64,000 bases of DNA, from contig NC_064615.1 in assembly GCF_023898315.1 (NCBI RefSeq), forward strand, positions 909,018,742 to 909,082,741, written 5' to 3'. The stretch's first letter is position 1, and every line of letters starts with the position of its first letter. The stretch is from Schistocerca nitens. Its lineage: Eukaryota > Arthropoda > Insecta > Orthoptera > Acrididae. Under the pieces are notes generated by a model. The model searched no databases. It was not told the origin of the DNA and saw nothing but the letters and a program-made list of their open reading frames with translations. This document shows positions 36,230-48,199 of the stretch, piece after piece. Both the position numbers and the translations under genes were made by a program.

Positions 36230-37400
36230 AGAGTACTGTGCTGCGAATAAGTGTGCAAACGTTTCCAGAAGTGCTAATGGTGACCGAGTGTTGAAAAAGG
36301 CTCAAAGAATACATATTGATGACGCTATGAGGTGACTGTGTGTTGAAAATGGTTCAAAGAATACATATTGATGTCGTTGTGAGGGGTAGAATACTAGGGC
36401 GACTGGAGGCTGGTCAAACGCAGAAGGTCGTAGCACGGGCCCTCCGTGTGCCAGAAAGTATGATCTCAAGATTATGGCAACGATTCCAGCAGATAGGAAA
36501 CGTGTTCAGGCGCTACAGTACGGGACATCCACGGTGTACAACACCACAAGAAGACCGATATCTCACCATCAGTGCCTGCATACGGCCACGGAGTACTGCA
36601 GGTAGCCTTGCTCGGGACCTTACTGCAGCCACTTGAACAGTTGTCTCCAGACACACAGTCTACAGACGACTGAACAGACATGGTTTATTCACCCAGAGAC
36701 CTGCAAGGTGCATTCCACTGACTCCTGGTCACAGGACAGCCCTTAAAGCCTGGTGTCAAGAACACAGCACATGGTCACAGGAACAGTGGTCCCAGGTTAT
36801 GTTCACGGGCGAGTCCAGGTATAGTCTGAAGAGTGATTCTCGCCGGGTTTTCATCTGGCGTGAACCAGGAACCAGATACCAACAACTTAATGTCCTTGAA
36901 AGGGACCTGTATGGAGGTCGTGGTTTGATTGTGGGATGGGATTATAATTGAGGCACGTACACCCCTGCATGTCTTTGACAGAGGAGGTGTAACAGGTCTG
37001 GTGTATCGGGACGTCATTTTGCCTTTTCAGGGGTGCAGTTGGTCCCACCTTCCTCCTGATGGATGATAACGCACTGGCCCACCGAGCTTCCATCGTGGAG
37101 GAGTACCTTAAAACAGAAGATATCAGGCGAATGGAGTGGCCTGTCTGCTCTCCAGACCTAAACACCATCGAGCACATCTGGGATGCTCTCGGTCGACGTA
37201 TCGCTGCACGTCTTCAAACCCCTACTATACTTCAGGAGCTCCGACAGGCACTGGTTCAAGAATGGGAGACTATACCCCAGCAGGTGCTCGACCACCTGAT
37301 CCAGAGTATGCCAACCCGTTGTGCGGCCAGTGTACGTGTGCACGGTGATCATATCCCATATTGATGTCGGGGTACATGCGCAGGAAACAGTGGCGTTTTG
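36230..37400 (+). pseudogene. Tc1-like (DD34E) transposase relic
   Basis: The N-terminal helix-turn-helix half is in frame 36340-36636 (VVVRGRILGRLEAGQTQKVV, then ESMISRLWQRFQ). Downstream pieces include LTPGHRTALKAWCQEH and VMFTGESRYSL, where the usual catalytic Asp of SDESR is Gly. The C-terminal frame 37059-37364 has MDDNALAHRAS and CSPDLNTIEHIWD. The second Asp to Glu spacing is 34 residues, the classical Tc1 value. Stops and frame changes occur near 36636, 36950 and 37020. A 52-bp tandem duplication (36280-36331 and 36332-36383) covers the presumed start region. Terminal inverted repeats were not delimited. The copy is dead. Confidence 0.85.
36280..36383. repeat. 52-bp tandem duplication
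   Basis: Two adjacent 52-bp copies with about five differences, each containing CAAAGAATACATATTGATG, at the start of the Tc1-like relic. Confidence 0.9.
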
Positions 37401-40059
37401 TATCACATGTCTTTCGGGATAGTTTTCTCAACTTATCACCAATACGGTGGATTTACAGATATGTGTCGTGTGTGTTCCCTATGTGCCTATGCTATTAGCG
37501 CCAGTTTTGTGTAGTGCCACGTTGTGTGGCACCACATTGTGCAATTATCCTTTATTTATGAGCATGAGCGTAGTTTAGTGTTGTATCTGTGTCCTCTGCG
37601 TTTCACCTGTGGTTAGCTCCTTCCACTTTTTGCGTTTTGTCTTCCTCCGTGTTCCCTGTAATTTTATGGATGACGGTTCGTTTTTTACATGTTAATTTCA
37701 ATCAAGAAGACAGGGGACGTCTATTAATTATTCTCATGGAGATGTGATTGCAATTGAAGGTTCATCTTTCACCTGAAGTTGTGACAGTGGTCACGAACTA
37801 GTTGTGGTTTAGTGATTAATAAATAAATTCCTGGCAGCTGTTGAAGTTTTATTGTAGTTGAAATGGATTACTTTTAACGTTCTAACTGAAATTTTTTCGT
37901 CTAGAGTTTGCTCGTAGAGGTTAGCTTTAATTACCGTAAACAAAACTTGCATGATTAATTGCTTTGCTGCAGGTTGTTTACCGCCTTTTTCTCGGATACA
38001 TTGCACATCACGCGGTTGTGCTCAGGTTAGAACGTGAGTTTAAATTCAGGGCTACAAAACGCGTCTTTAGCCGTTCAGTTATCGACGGAGCGTCTCGCTT
38101 CCCCGTGATACCTCACGGCGACCGCTTGTAACATTGCTCCGCTTCACACGTTAAGTAACAGCACTTGTGAAGCGACCCGCCATGTTTATGCGTCGCCTAT
38201 AAACGAGCAGTAGCCAGCAGCTGATGTGGCAACGCTGCCGCGGCGAGTGACATGTCAACGATTAAACAATTTTAATCGGACTATAGAAAACCGCTCGAAC
38301 ACTGCCAGTGAATTGACCGCACTTATTACGGTTTAGGGACAGAGTTCAGTGTCGAAAATTCGCCACAGTGCCACGAAAATTAGTTACGTGGTAAAGTATA
38401 AAATTCTAATTTTTTCACACACTCTTGGAATGCAAACAGATTGTTAAGTAGAGATTTAACTTTGTTATGGGTCTATTTGTTCTAAACTGCACATTCAGTA
38501 TAAATCATTCTGAGCTATAAATGATTCATTTCTTCAGTTAAAGGTATGTTGTTTCGTCTTGGTAATCCTCAAATATGAGGACAGGCCATACTCCGCAGAT
38601 CGCTTCTATAAGGAATTTTTTCGCACTGAGCCTGGACTTGACACCCAACAAATTTTGTCATAATTTCTGCGTCCAACAATCTTTCCCTGCTTACTTCTTA
38701 AATCATTCTTCATTTCTTCGTCTTACGGTTATTCCATGGGCACGAGGTTCACTTTGCAGACCGCCATTCGCCATTTGTTTCGGTCCGATGCGTCTTCCGC
38801 AAATAGGTCTGCAAAATACCCATTTTCTCTCCTCCAACTATTAATTTCCATGTCCGAACCGCATACCAGCTACTGTGCTACTAAACGGTTCTGGAAGTTT
38901 GATGCCCGCCTCACGCTATCGCCTACTTTTCCCAAGAATCGATTAACCTCAAGGCAAACTGCTGCAAGAAATCGTTGTTGCTCCTCTATAAGCTTTCACA
39001 GCAGAACTTCACGTATATGACCATCGAATAACAATTGGATCCCTTAGTAACACTGCCATTTTGACTTTGGGAACTCATCCTGTCAGACATCTGTTATGGC
39101 GTCACAGACAGAGTTAGCGAATTTTCCCCCATATCAAAAGAAATAATTACCTAATGACAGCGTCTAGTACGCCTAAGTGAAACAGTATTTACTTTCTTTG
39201 AGTTTAAACATTTATGTAATGCAGCGATGTATGAACCTTTTAACCACTACTCAGACAAAAATTGCGCAAAGATAACACTGTTAGAGTATTGAAAGTGTGA
39301 ATATTTCTCTTGTTCTTGTCTTTCTTTTCCTTTAACTGCCATGTTATCCTTTATCTACGCTCTTGTTATCAGATTTGGACGGAAATATATCTTTGTTGCT
39401 GAGCTGCACTAGTAAGTGTAAGTTTTATTGACATACGTAGATTGACTGTTCATTAAAGTACAAAACGTAAAATGCGTACTACGACTGCGTTATTTGAACA
39501 TCGTCTTTCATTTTGGACAAAAATAAAAAATACATTTCATTCATGAAAAGTGAGCAAATTAAGTACTGAAGCTTTTCATTTGGTTTGCGATTATTTCAAA
39601 ATCCATTTTGTGTGTAATTACAACCTGCATACTGCATTTATTGGAACCTTCAGTCATTTTTTTTCTCCAAGTCCGATAATTTTTCTGAGTAAGATTATTG
39701 CGAAAGTAAGCTTCATTTCTTTTCTCGCCCAGTAAAACACCAAACGAATTGTTTCCAAGAAAACTGTGGGCCGTACCTACTTTGCAGTTTTAAAGTAAAT
39801 GAGAGTTTAAATTATTATTATCATTCTTGATTTTTACCAAAAGATCAAACACAAGATTATCACACCCCAGCTTTCTTATTACGTTACACCAAAGACAGAG
39901 TTCCGACAAAAGGTTGTCTCGAAAAATGTTATATTCTTCCTTGTCAGATTCAGAATACACAGTAATTTCCACAAAGTTACAGGCAGTAATGTTATACTAT
40001 TACACAGGCATTTTGTTCATCCATTTAGAGTGACAGGAGTTGGAGATTGAAGACTCAGC
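37401..40059. other. Non-coding DNA, no gene recognised
   Basis: Open frames are short. A slightly GC/CpG-richer patch lies at about 38080-38260. No domain, repeat boundary or RNA gene was recognised. Confidence 0.5.
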
Positions 40060-40260
40060 TAATATTTAATTTGGGCAGTTTTGTCAATGGCTCAGATAAC
40101 ACCAATTGCGTACGGGATAGCATTTCATTTCTAAGGCGAACTGTTTTGTGAAAAATATTGGAACACATTAATTTAGTATCTGATCTCCTCAATAAAAGTG
40201 ATTTTCTTCCTATGCGTACTGGAGACTTATTGCCAACCATTAAAAATCGAGGGGCCATTA
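40060..40260 (-). pseudogene. Possible LINE C-terminal relic
   Basis: The minus-strand frame encodes RRSDTKLMCSNIFHKTVRLR and LTKLPKLN. This recalls the tail of non-LTR reverse transcriptases, where an R.TK...FFYKTV.LWN block precedes the C-terminus. No other part of the element is visible. Confidence 0.3.
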
Positions 40261-41499
40261 AATCTCAACTTTATTTCTACACATAAAAATCTCTCGCTCA
40301 CACGCTGTCAGCAAAGATCAACAACATCCGACTTTTTTGATGTATTTCTGTTTGTGATCACCATTGTAATTTAGGCAACAATGATTTATGTACTGCAGGT
40401 TTCCGTGATAAATGCCGATATCTCTCTTGGCTCCTGATGAAAAAAACGTGTCTAGCAGCGGAAGGGTAAATGTGTTCTGGTCTGAGGAGCACTATTGTTG
40501 AGAATGATCTACACTCTAGCAAACAGGACAAATCTTTTGTTCGCATGATTTTCAACACCGTTCCGGTAATATACGCGTATTCTTCAAGGTATCACCATTG
40601 AAGGCAAGACGTAGTTCTTATTAGAAAGGTGATAAATGATTTCATTTATCAAACACAAAATATTCGTTCACGTCAGAGGTTTTAATTAGATTTTTATGAA
40701 AATGTTTGTATTTACTCCGCGTAAAATATTGTATTTTCCATAACATTGGAATATACTCTTCGAAACGGCTTTCAAACAACGGAATATCATTCTATTGTAC
40801 CGTTTACGTTTATGGAGATACAACTGTACCATTGCACATTGCCGTCCCGTTTTAAATAATTCAGACACCGAGTTTGATATAGGATCACACAAAATTTGAG
40901 CAGTATCGGCTAGTAAACACTACAGCTTCGCAGTTAGCATGTCAAAGGCACCTTCCAACTGCTGTTTTCGCTACAAGATGTTTGTGAATTCTGGAGAATG
41001 AAGGACGACGTAATGGGATACATGCCACCAGTGCAGTGACTGTCCATTTTTCTTTGGACCCTATAGGGCCAATATCTATTTTTTAGCAATATCACTTTAT
41101 CCTCTTGCTCCATCTTGTTCTCTCTGATTCAGTGATCTGTATGATCTTCCACTGTACTCCTGTTGCTAGACGTTTCCGTCTATGTACGGAATCTTTCCCT
41201 TATTGTGGTTACTTCCCAATCGTATCTGATTCAGTTGTTATTTGACATGGTCAAACAGGAATACAGCCGATCTGCTATTTTAAAATGTGTGGATAAAAAT
41301 CCAAAGTCAAGATCGCAAGAATTACTTTAATGATAACTAGTTTCAGCTCGTTCACGATCAGATCAATAAAAATTATTGCGTAATTCAAAGTGTATCAGCC
41401 ACTTGGCATTACACATCTTCAAAATCTGCTGAGCTGAATCGCTCTTGTCGACATGTAGTAGGTCATCATGATGTCAATGAGCTGAAACTAGTAAGTAAT
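40261..41499. other. Non-coding DNA, nothing recognised
   Basis: Short frames only. Confidence 0.45.
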
Positions 41500-42400
41500 T
41501 CTTGTGATATTGAATTTTTATCCACACATCTACCTGATCCCTGTATTCCAAAAGTTGCCTTTCAAACTTGTTGCGTTTCATATCTTCGTGTCTTCCATTC
41601 TCGTGATGAACCCAGAAAATTCCAGTCTTCTCTTCCGCATCATGCTTGAAATTATTTCTGTACTCTCAGATAATTCCGATATTCATATGTTGATCCAGAC
41701 GTGACCTAGTTCTTTCATGCCGAAATGGTCTCTAAAAATATTTCGTACCTCCTCGTCCTGCCGGATAACGGGTCTCTACAGTGTTTCTGATTGTCGACAT
41801 ACGAAGTAGCACTATGGCGTTACTCAGTAGTTTGTTCTTGCAACAGTTTGTCTTTGCAACATATCATAGCGTCTGCGGTAGTTCGAACCTACAATACTGT
41901 ACTTTCTTCTTAGTATACCCCTTGTATCCAGTTCCCGGCCGGCCGGTGTGGCGGTGCGGTTGCAGGCGCTTCAGTCTGGAACCGCGTGACCGCTACGGTC
42001 GCAGGTTCGAATCCTGCCTCTGGCATGGATGTGTGTGATGTCCTTGGGTTAGTTAGGTTTATTAGTAGTTCTAAGTTCTAGGGGACTGATGACCACAGAA
42101 GTTAAGTCCCATAGTGCTCAGAGCCATTTGAATCATTTTTTTCCAGTTCCCGGAGGCTGTACGCATTCTCCATCTTAAACCTCTCAGTGGGTTTCCGCAT
42201 CCAATACCACATTACACGATCTTGAGGCCTGCTTCCTCTGCAGTTTCACCGAACTTTCGCAGCGCTACTTTTGTACTTTCATCATTCTCATGTAGCAGTG
42301 CCATACCGTCGGCAGAGGATAGATAGTCTGCTGTGGTCTTACGCTTTACTTTGCATCAGGTTTGTCCACTTATAATCCAGAACCAAGTTTAGCGGAATCG
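41500..42400 (-). mobile_element. LINE relic (second family) interrupted by a SINE
   Basis: Minus-strand translation gives two landmarks. Around 42340-42240 there is LSSADGMALLHENDESTKVA followed by FGETAEEAGLKI, a decayed reverse-transcriptase motif C (FADD has become SADG) with the usual GLKIN-type follow-on. Around 41690-41580 there is MMRKRRLEFSGFITRMEDTK, the C-terminal RRLxFxGHxxRMED block of many insect LINEs. The intervening DNA holds the family A SINE at 41939-42141. Several stops show the copy is old. It is distinct from the RTE-like family at 8350. Confidence 0.65.
41939..42141 (+). mobile_element. tRNA-derived SINE family A, full length
   Basis: It has an A-box region (GTGTGGCGGTGCGGTTGCAG), B box CAGGTTCGAATCC, the family body and the tail GTGCTCAGAGCCATTTGAAT followed by a T-rich end. 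An exact 12-bp duplication, TCCAGTTCCCGG, flanks it at 41927-41938 and 42142-42153. Confidence 0.92.
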
Positions 42401-42515
42401 TTGATAACCAATCTCCTTGAGGACCTCCTTAATTTAAAATTTTCCTAGCCTCTATTTCGAAACGTGTCACTAATACTTGGGTCTTCCAGAGTTTCCCTCA
42501 ATAATTCGTGCGTTA

Positions 42516-43532
42516 TGTTGTTGTTGTTGTGGTCTTCAGTCCTGAGACTGGTTTGATGCAGCTCTCCATGCTACTCTATCCTGTGCAAGCTTCTTCATCT
42601 CCCAGTACCTACTGCAACATACATCCTTCTGAATCTGCTTAGTGTATTCATCTATTGGTCTCCCTCTACGATTTTTACCCACCACGCTCCCCTCCAATAC
42701 TAAATTGGTGATCCCTTGATGCCTCAGAACATGTCCTACCAACCGATCCCTTCTTCTGGTCAAGTTGTGCGACAAATTTCTCTTCTCCCCAATCCTATTC
42801 AATACTTCCTCATTAGTTACGTGATCTACCCATTTAATCTTCAGCATTCTTCTGTAGCACCACATTTCGAAAGCTTCTATTCTCTTCTTGTCCAAACTAT
42901 TTATCGTCCATGTTTCACTTCCATACATGGCTACACTCCATACAAATACTTTCAGAAATGACTTCCTGACACTTAAATCCATACTCGCTGTTACCAATTT
43001 TCTCTTCTTGAGAAACACTTTCCTTGCCATTGCCAGTCTACATTTTATATCCTCTCTACTTCGACCATCATCAGTTATTTTGCTCCCCAAATAGCAAAAC
43101 TCCTTTAATACTTTAAGTGTCTCATTTCCTAATCTAATTCCCTGAGCATCACCCGACTTAATTTGACTACATTCCATTATCCTCGTTTTGCTTTTGTTTA
43201 TGTTCACCTTAAATCCTCCTTTCAAGACACTGTCCATTCCATTCAACTGCTCTTCCAAGTCCTTTGCTGTCTCTGACAGAATTACAATGTCATCGGCGAA
43301 CCTTAAAGTATTTATTTCTTCTCCATGGATTTTAATACCTACTCCGAACTTTTTTTTCTTTTGTTTCCTTTACTGCTTGCTCAATATACAGATTGAATTA
43401 CATCGGGGAGAGGCTACAACCCTGTCTTACTCCCTTCCCAACCACTGCTTCCGTTTCATGTCCCTCGACTCTTATAACTGCCATCTGGTTTCTGTACAAA
43501 TTGTAAATAGCCTTTCGCTCCCTGAATACTGA
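42516..43532 (-). mobile_element. RTE-like LINE, 5'-truncated copy 3 (dead)
   Basis: The minus strand encodes the reverse-transcriptase C-terminus. The frame 43258-42536 starts after the FADD block and runs 240 residues through EEQLNGMDSVLKGGFKVN, YGSETWTIN, EMWCYRRMLKIKW and VGHVLRHQGITN to the natural stop. Unlike copy 2 it has no stop at the DGRSRED position. A frameshift around 43350-43390 separates this from the upstream palm region. The 5' end is truncated near 43525. The GTTGTTGTTGTT tail is at 42516-42530. A possible 7-bp duplication, TGCGTTA, lies at 42509-42515 and 43533-43539. Confidence 0.88.
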
Positions 43533-43726
43533 TGCGTTAATACCCGGTAAATAGATTTTAAAACTGAAATTTCTGAGATTATAAAAAATTTATAATAGGG
43601 GTAGGTGTCACCAGATGGTGGTTGTGCGCATATTGTCGTCCGTAATTCTTACGACTCAAAGAACAAAAGAAAAAAAAAAGTCTGCGCTTCTTATCGAGTT
43701 CAGCAAGAAGCGCAACGCTTAAAATA

Positions 43727-45148
43727 CACTCCTGGAAATGGAAAAAAGAACACATTGACACCGGTGTGTCAGACCCACCATACTTGCTCCGGACACTGCG
43801 AGAGGGCTGTACAAGCAATGATCACACGCACGGCACAGCGGACACACCAGGAACCGCGGTGTTGGCCGTCGAATGGCGCTAGCAGCGCAGCATTTGTGCA
43901 CCGCCGCCGTCAGTGTCAGCCAGTTTGCCGTGGCATACGGAGATCCATCGCAGTCTTTAACACTGGTAGCATGCCGCGACAGCGTGGACGTGAACCGTAT
44001 GTGCAGTTGACGGACTTTGAGCGAGGGCGTATAGTGGGCATGTGGGAGGCCGGGTGGACGTACCGCCGAATTGCTCAACACGTGGGGCGTGAGGTCTCCA
44101 CAGTACATCGATGTTGTCGCCAGTGGTCGGCGGAAGGTGCACGTGCCCGTCGACCTGGGACCGGACCGCAGCGACGCACGGATGCACGCCAAGACCGTAG
44201 GATCCTACGCAGTGCCGTAGGGGACCGCACTGCCACTTCCCAGCAAATTAGGGACGCTGTTGCTCCTGGGGTATCGGCGAGGACCATTCGCAACCGTCTC
44301 CATGAAGCTGGGCTACGGTCCTGCACACCGTTAGGCCGTCTTCCGCTCACGCCCCAACATCGTGCAGCCCGCCTCCAGTGGTGTCGCGACAGGCGTGAAT
44401 GGAGGGACGAATGGAGACGTGTCGTCTTCAGCGATGAGTGTCGCTTCTGCCTTGGTGCCAATGATGGTCGTATGCGTGTTTGGCGCCGTGCAGGTGAGCG
44501 CCACAATCAGGACTGCATACGACCGAGGCACACAGGGCCAACACCCGGCATCATGGTGTGGGGAGCGATCTCCTACACTGGCCGTACACCACTGGTGATC
44601 GTCGAGGGGACACTGAATAGTGCACGGTACATCCAAACCGTCATCGAACCCATCGTTCTACCATTCCTAGACCGGCAAGGGAACTTGCTGTTCCAACAGG
44701 ACAATGCACGTCCGCATGTATCCCGTGCCACCCAACGTGCTCTAGAAGGTGTAAGTCAACTACCCTGGCCAGCAAGATCTCCGGATCTGTCCCCCATTGA
44801 GCATGTTTGGGACTGGATGAAGCGTCGTCTCACGCGGTCTGCACGTCCAGCACGAACGCTGGTCCAACTGAGGCGCCAGGTGGAAATGGCATGGCAAGCC
44901 GTTCCACAGGACTACATCCAGCATCTCTACGATCGTCTCCATGGGAGAATAGCAGCCTGCATTGCTGCGAAAGGTGGATATACACTGTACTAGTGCCGAC
45001 ATTGTGCATTGTCTGTTGCCTGTGTCTATGTGCCTGTGGTTCTGTCAGTGTGATCATGTGATGTATCTGACCCCAGGAATGTGTCAATAAAGTTTCCCCT
45101 TCCTGGGACAATGAATTCACGGTGTTCTTATTTCAATTTCCAGGAGTG
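43727..45148 (+). mobile_element. Tc1-like DNA transposon, intact copy A
   Basis: The element is 1422 bp long. Its 27-bp terminal inverted repeats begin CACTCCTGGAAAT, have two mismatches between ends, and are flanked by TA at 43725-43726 and 45149-45150. It encodes a complete transposase (43971-44993), and AATAAA at 45086-45091 could serve polyadenylation. A second copy of exactly the same length lies at 61831-63252 in the opposite orientation. An ACACCGGTGT palindrome sits just inside the left repeat, at about 43758. Confidence 0.96.
43971..44993 (+). CDS. Tc1-like transposase, intact, apparent DD32E
   Basis: The 340-residue protein would bind the terminal repeats and cut and paste the element into TA sites. 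Start MPRQRGREPY was chosen because it begins the conserved region and matches the start in copy B; upstream in-frame sequence overlaps the terminal repeat. Two helix-turn-helix segments occupy about residues 13-110 (FERGRIVG, YRRIAQHV, STVHRCC; TSQQIRD, SARTIRNRL), joined by a basic RARRPGTGPQRR linker. The catalytic triad is D155 (FSDE), D244 (QQDN) and E277 (SPIE). D244 and E277 are separated by 32 residues instead of the classical 34. The protein differs from copy B at seven positions; C157 here replaces the usual Ser of SDESRF. The frame is free of stops. Activity is inferred, not shown. Confidence 0.95.
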   Translation: MPRQRGREPYVQLTDFERGRIVGMWEAGWTYRRIAQHVGREVSTVHRCCRQWSAEGARARRPGTGPQRRTDARQDRRILRSAVGDRTATSQQIRDAVAPGVSARTIRNRLHEAGLRSCTPLGRLPLTPQHRAARLQWCRDRREWRDEWRRVVFSDECRFCLGANDGRMRVWRRAGERHNQDCIRPRHTGPTPGIMVWGAISYTGRTPLVIVEGTLNSARYIQTVIEPIVLPFLDRQGNLLFQQDNARPHVSRATQRALEGVSQLPWPARSPDLSPIEHVWDWMKRRLTRSARPARTLVQLRRQVEMAWQAVPQDYIQHLYDRLHGRIAACIAAKGGYTLY

Positions 45149-45150
45149 TA

Positions 45151-46104
45151 TTATAACCACCATGAAATTCAATTATTCGTGAGGGCCTGTGACCGACCGA
45201 TGTACGCAGTACGACAACGTCACTGTTAGAAGACGAATAACTGAAACATCCAACGTATGACTTGCAATAAATATTCCACAATATAGGAGAAATAACAGTT
45301 ACAAATGTCTCAGGGATGTAATGCGTAATATGCGATGAAAAGTAATGACGGAACACGATGAGTACTCTGTCATTAACGTGCAATGACAATGTGCCGTCAA
45401 CTCCTCTGCTCCGGCCGCGACATTATGAGAACACATCATATGAATTAAAAGAAATGAAAAGGTTTAAAATATAACTCAATGAACAACAAATTTGATATTG
45501 TAATATATCAAGAAAACTTACATATGGTTTTCATATGAATCTTTACAAGAGCGAAGCAGAATGGCTGCGGTATCTTACGAAAGCAACACTCGAAAGACGA
45601 CTCTAACAAGATTATTCGAAAGATCAGAAAAGTAAAAGCAGCGGACGAACGAAATTAGTCTAGCGTTTACATTTATCTTCAAGACATGGGCCCTTAACGG
45701 TCGCTACTGCAAAATAAGTCAGTCAGTTCATAATACGTGCACAGGTGCCACATTTACATAATTATTGGGTGATCAGCACATGCATCAAATTCTGGCAGAC
45801 AAAATGCAATAGTGAAATACTGATTATTTCTTCATCACAAAGAACATTCTGTCCTTGGAACCTTCAGCTTTCATAAAAGTCCAAGAAGATTACTACCTCA
45901 ATTTTTCCTTTCTTGTGACGATATCCTAATGTTAATTTCATTCAATTCTGTACAGATTCCCCTTTCCGGAATGCAACAGTATAGTCGTCAGTATTTTGCT
46001 GGAACTGTTCTTCCAACCTACTAAACTATTATCTCGAGAACATCTTGTATCAGATGGTCACTATCGACATACCTCTATAGAATAAAGGTAGCTCTTCTCC
46101 AGTC
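45151..46104. other. Non-coding DNA, nothing recognised
   Basis: AT-rich sequence with short frames only. Confidence 0.5.
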
Positions 46105-47300
46105 TTAGGTTGGTTCATAAGTTTGTAGCGTTTATGTTTTGCATGTTGGTATTCCGGTAGCTATGAATTTATCGACTGTTTATATGTAGTTTACTGTTGC
46201 TATTTGACAGTACGTGTTGTCATTTTGTTATTTGGAGATAGTGAGAGGAGCCGTGAACACTGCAAAATGAAATGCAAGTGGAAAAATCAGAGCATTTCCG
46301 ACGTATTCTTCTCCTTGAGTTCAACAGTGGGGTAACAATAGCCAGAGTCATTTGCAGTGTCTATGGGGATAATGCCGTTGGGCAGAGCACGGCAAGAAAA
46401 TGGTTTTCTGGTGTTAAGGAGGTCCGTTTTGACATTAGTGACTCTCGACGTTCGGGAAGACATTTGGGTTTGATGAAGGTCGTGTAAACTCATTAATCCG
46501 CAATTATCAATGTACTCGAGAATGGGCAGATGTGATGAAGTATGATCATTCCACCATCGTGCGACCTTTGCGTGCAGTGGGAAAGGTTTAAAAACGGGTG
46601 ACTGGGTTCCTCATGCTCTATGCCAAAATCACAAAAATCAGCAGGTGGCCGTACACGCATCTCTGCTTGCTCTTCATCGATTGGTTGGTGAACAATATCG
46701 ACAACTCCTATCTTGTAGAGTTACTTGTGACGAGAAATGTGGTCTTTATGCTAACAACAGGAAAAGAAAGGAATAGTTGAACCAGACAAAGCAGCAACTT
46801 CTGTTCAAAGACCTGCGCTCGTCCACAAAAGATAATGTTGTGCATGTGGTGGAATAGCGACCGAGTGATGTATTACAAATTATTTCCCGAGGTGTAACAG
46901 TAAGTGCTGACATTTACTGTCAACGATTGAGACGACTCGCAGACGCAATCTAAAAACGAGTGCCTTCCCGCATTCTGCCAGGCTTGCAAAAAAGGTGGTA
47001 CAGGATTTGGGTAGGGAAGTCATTCGGCACCCACCTTGTTCACCTGATCTTGCGCCCGCACATTTTCACATTTTCTGCTGTCTGCCTAACAAATCTCAAG
47101 GGACTTCCTTTCCGGATGAAAATGCGTTCCGTACCTGCATCAACGAGTTCTTCGCCTCAAACCCACGTGATTTCTACAGTCGCGGAACAGAATAGTTACC
47201 CTGCGTTGGCAGACTGTTGCAAATAGTGAAGGAGAATATATTATTGATGACTAATTCTCTGTTATATGTATCTGCGGAAAAACACTACGAACTTACAATG
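46105..47300 (+). mobile_element. mariner (DD34D-type) DNA transposon, dead copy
   Basis: The left terminus TTAGGTTGGTTCATAAGTTT at 46105 pairs with the complement of a right terminus near 47285-47300 (TTGTAAGTTCGTAGTGTTTT). The transposase begins near 46265 with KSEHFRRILLLEFNSG and ARKWFSGVKEVRFDISDSRR, typical of mariner N-termini. Frame breaks follow near 46490 and 46590. The C-terminal block reads HPPCSPDLAPAHFHIF, where the usual final catalytic Asp (APSD) is replaced by His. It is therefore inactive by frame and by active site. Similarity to the mellifera-type mariners is inferred from the terminal repeat. Confidence 0.85.
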
Positions 47301-47840
47301 AGGGGACACAAGTCTTGGGATACCTCGTAATACATTGTCGGACCATTATTGCCCGGCATAGTATAGAAAGTCGTCATGGCATGGACTTAACAAGTCGTTT
47401 GAAGCCCCGTGCAGAGATAATGAGCCATGCTGCCTCTACTGCCGAAAATTACTGAGAAAGTGTTGCTGGTGAAGGATTTTGTGCACGAACTGACATGCCT
47501 ATTACGACTCATAAATGTTGTACAGGATTGATGTTGGGCGACCTGGGTGGCCAAATGTTCCAGAATGCACCTCAAATCATTTGCGAACAACTGTGGCCCA
47601 GTGCCTTGCCATAATATTACCCATAAAAATTCCATCGCCCTTTGGGGACATGAAGTCCGTAAATAACTGCAAATGGTCTTCAGATACCCGAACATATCAA
47701 TTTCCAGTCAATGATTGGTTCAGCTGAACCAGAGGATCCAGTCCATTCCATGTAAACAGAGCCCACACTGCTATGTAGCCGCCACCAGCTTTCAGAGTGC
47801 CTTGTTGACAACTTGGATCAATGGCTTCTTGGTGTCTCTT
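47298..47840 (-). mobile_element. Tc1-like relic, 3' end and catalytic part
   Basis: Immediately next to the mariner terminus, TGAGGGGACACAAGTCTTGG begins a terminal-repeat-like sequence followed by a minus-strand transposase relic. The antisense phrase GGCGACCTGGGTGGCCAAAT at about 47527 corresponds to a WPPRSP-type block. Further on, GATTGGTTCAGCTGAACCAG and CCATTCCATGTAAACAGAGC correspond to more N-terminal catalytic-domain sequence. No open frame of useful length remains. The match to a Tc1-like family is from memory of such elements. Confidence 0.55.
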
Positions 47841-48199
47841 TTGATTCTGAGTTGCATTTCTTTTGACAATTTCAGTCTGTTAGGACCTTTCAGTATCTCT
47901 TCCCTTCTAACAAAGCCAGTAGCGAAAAAACTGCAATGCAATACAGAAAACTGAACAGCCAGAAGACGTATCATGTCAAAGTAATTACGTACAGGCATAC
48001 AACCTCGGCAATTATGTAAAATATTCGAAATGACATTCTCTGTTGCTGGTAGAGCGGCCATCGGAGTGCAGTAGTGTTGTTCGTGTTTAGTGTTGTTACC
48101 TGGGCTGGTAGGGTAAAAATGGCGATAAACAGCGGCAGATATTGAGTGATTGCTGTGAAGGACACGGACGCGATGCGTAATCTTGTGAGACGGCGTTAT
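47841..48199. other. Boundary region between two Tc1 relics
   Basis: No motif could be read. The left terminus of the element at 48200-52050 is probably here but was not delimited. Confidence 0.4.

Noticed and set aside
43605..43970. N-terminal extension of the Tc1-like transposase
   Set aside because: The upstream in-frame sequence covers the terminal inverted repeat and flanking host DNA, and it differs completely in copy B beyond the element.
44075..44506. Long minus-strand frames within the transposase genes
   Set aside because: Both Tc1-like copies show the same antisense frames as shadows of GC-rich coding sequence.
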